This document shows, one piece after another, positions 5,935-6,278 of a stretch of DNA of 6,278 nt. A program made the position numbers and the translations under genes. The stretch lies in assembly GCA_019118985.1 (NCBI GenBank), contig DWXX01000094.1:1-6278 (forward strand). Direction: 5' to 3'. Under the pieces are notes generated by a model that had not been told where the DNA came from, made no database searches, and saw nothing but the letters and a program-made list of their open reading frames with translations. The first letter of the stretch is position 1; each line of letters starts with the position of its first letter. Source of the stretch: Candidatus Faecalibacterium faecipullorum (GTDB taxonomy: Bacteria; Bacillota; Clostridia; Oscillospirales; Ruminococcaceae).

Positions 5935-6278
5935 GGCAAGGACGTGGCCGCCGCGCTGGGGTACGCCAACACCAAAGACGCACTGGCAAAGCACGTTGAC
6001 CCGGAGGACAAGCGCCAAGACGATGGGGTCGCGATTTGCGACCCCATGGGTCGGGAGCAGCATCCCACCATCATCAACGAATCCGGCCTGTACAGCCTGG
6101 TGCTGTCGTCGAAGCTGCCCACGGCCAAGAAGTTCCGCCACTGGGTCACCGGCGCCAAGCGGCTCTTCGCCCGCCTGCGGGAGGAGGGCTACCTCATCCG
6201 CCGCCGCGGCGCCGACTACAACATGCCCACCCAAAAGGCCATGGAGCTGGGCCTGTTCGAGGTCAAGGAGACCAGCGT
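5935..6278 (+). pseudogene. Truncated phage antirepressor remnant (Bro-N joined to KilAC, internal deletion)
   Basis: The plus-strand frame encodes 114 residues recognisable as a phage antirepressor, a prophage regulator that relieves repression. Residues 1-72 match the BRO N-terminal domain from its GKDVAAALGY motif through INESGLYSLVLSSKLPTAKK to FRHWVT. Residues 73-114 jump directly to the end of the KilAC domain (LREEGYLIRRRG, YNMPTQKAMELGLFEVKET). In intact proteins (about 250 residues) the Bro-N end, a linker and the start of KilAC lie between these, so roughly 100 codons are missing in frame at about 6150. The first 25 or so Bro-N residues are also absent: the frame stays open back to a stop at 5866-5868 but has no ATG, no ribosome site and no homology there. 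The gene continues to the right edge. It is most likely a decaying prophage scrap; a short functional derivative is less likely. Confidence 0.82.

Noticed and set aside
5944..5946. GTG as a real start for the antirepressor remnant
   Set aside because: The only Shine-Dalgarno-like bases (AAGGA, 5938-5942) are too close, and the start would fall inside a conserved Bro-N motif.
6023..6047. Perfect 10-bp hairpin ATGGGGTCGC-GATTT-GCGACCCCAT as a terminator or regulatory RNA
   Set aside because: It lies inside the conserved antirepressor reading frame (GVAICDPMG) and has no T-tract; it is probably a by-product of codon choice in that motif.
5775..6234. Minus-strand open frames over the iteron region and antirepressor remnant
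   Set aside because: They are antisense to recognisable Bro-N/KilAC sequence and have no domain of their own.

Overview
The window is GC-rich. It carries Gram-positive-style ribosome binding sites (AAGGAGG type), a complete three-gene MacA/MacB-like (YknXYZ-like) export operon with no outer-membrane channel gene, a VanR/VanS-type two-component system, and a remnant of a BRO/KilAC phage antirepressor. This combination points to a high-GC member of the Clostridia, probably a gut Oscillospirales relative. The lineage is an inference from style and gene content, not from a marker gene.

Layout: five coding sequences run leftward on the minus strand. Transcription starts at about 5728 and reads the response regulator (4980-5702), then the histidine kinase (3661-4983), with a GTGA overlap. 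It ends at a strong intrinsic terminator (3608-3651). A second promoter at 3518-3523 drives a membrane-anchored adaptor (1757-3445), an ABC ATPase (996-1760) and a MacB-type permease (from 999, running off the left edge). These three are joined by ATGA stop/start overlaps. To the right of the regulator, 5703-5934 is a non-coding, relatively AT-rich stretch. It holds the two-component promoter and a striking inverted repeat whose arms are each three 9-bp iterons. Directly against the repeat lies a 5'-truncated, internally deleted plus-strand antirepressor gene fragment (5935 to the right edge).

How the genes work together: the kinase probably senses an extracytoplasmic signal (an antimicrobial peptide, envelope stress or a substrate of the pump) and phosphorylates the OmpR-family regulator. 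The two promoters share three TAAG-type boxes in exactly the same register relative to their TATACT -10 hexamers, while the sequence between the boxes differs. This supports a circuit in which the regulator controls both its own operon and the exporter. The exporter would use ATP hydrolysis on the cytoplasmic side to drive a MacB-type mechanotransmission permease coupled to a double-unit adaptor.

The less ordinary features are the tandemly duplicated adaptor with a Gly/Met-rich tail, the kinase with an atypical ATP-binding G1 region, the in-register promoter pair, and the iteron inverted repeat abutting the prophage remnant. I see no convincing wholly new defence or mobile system.
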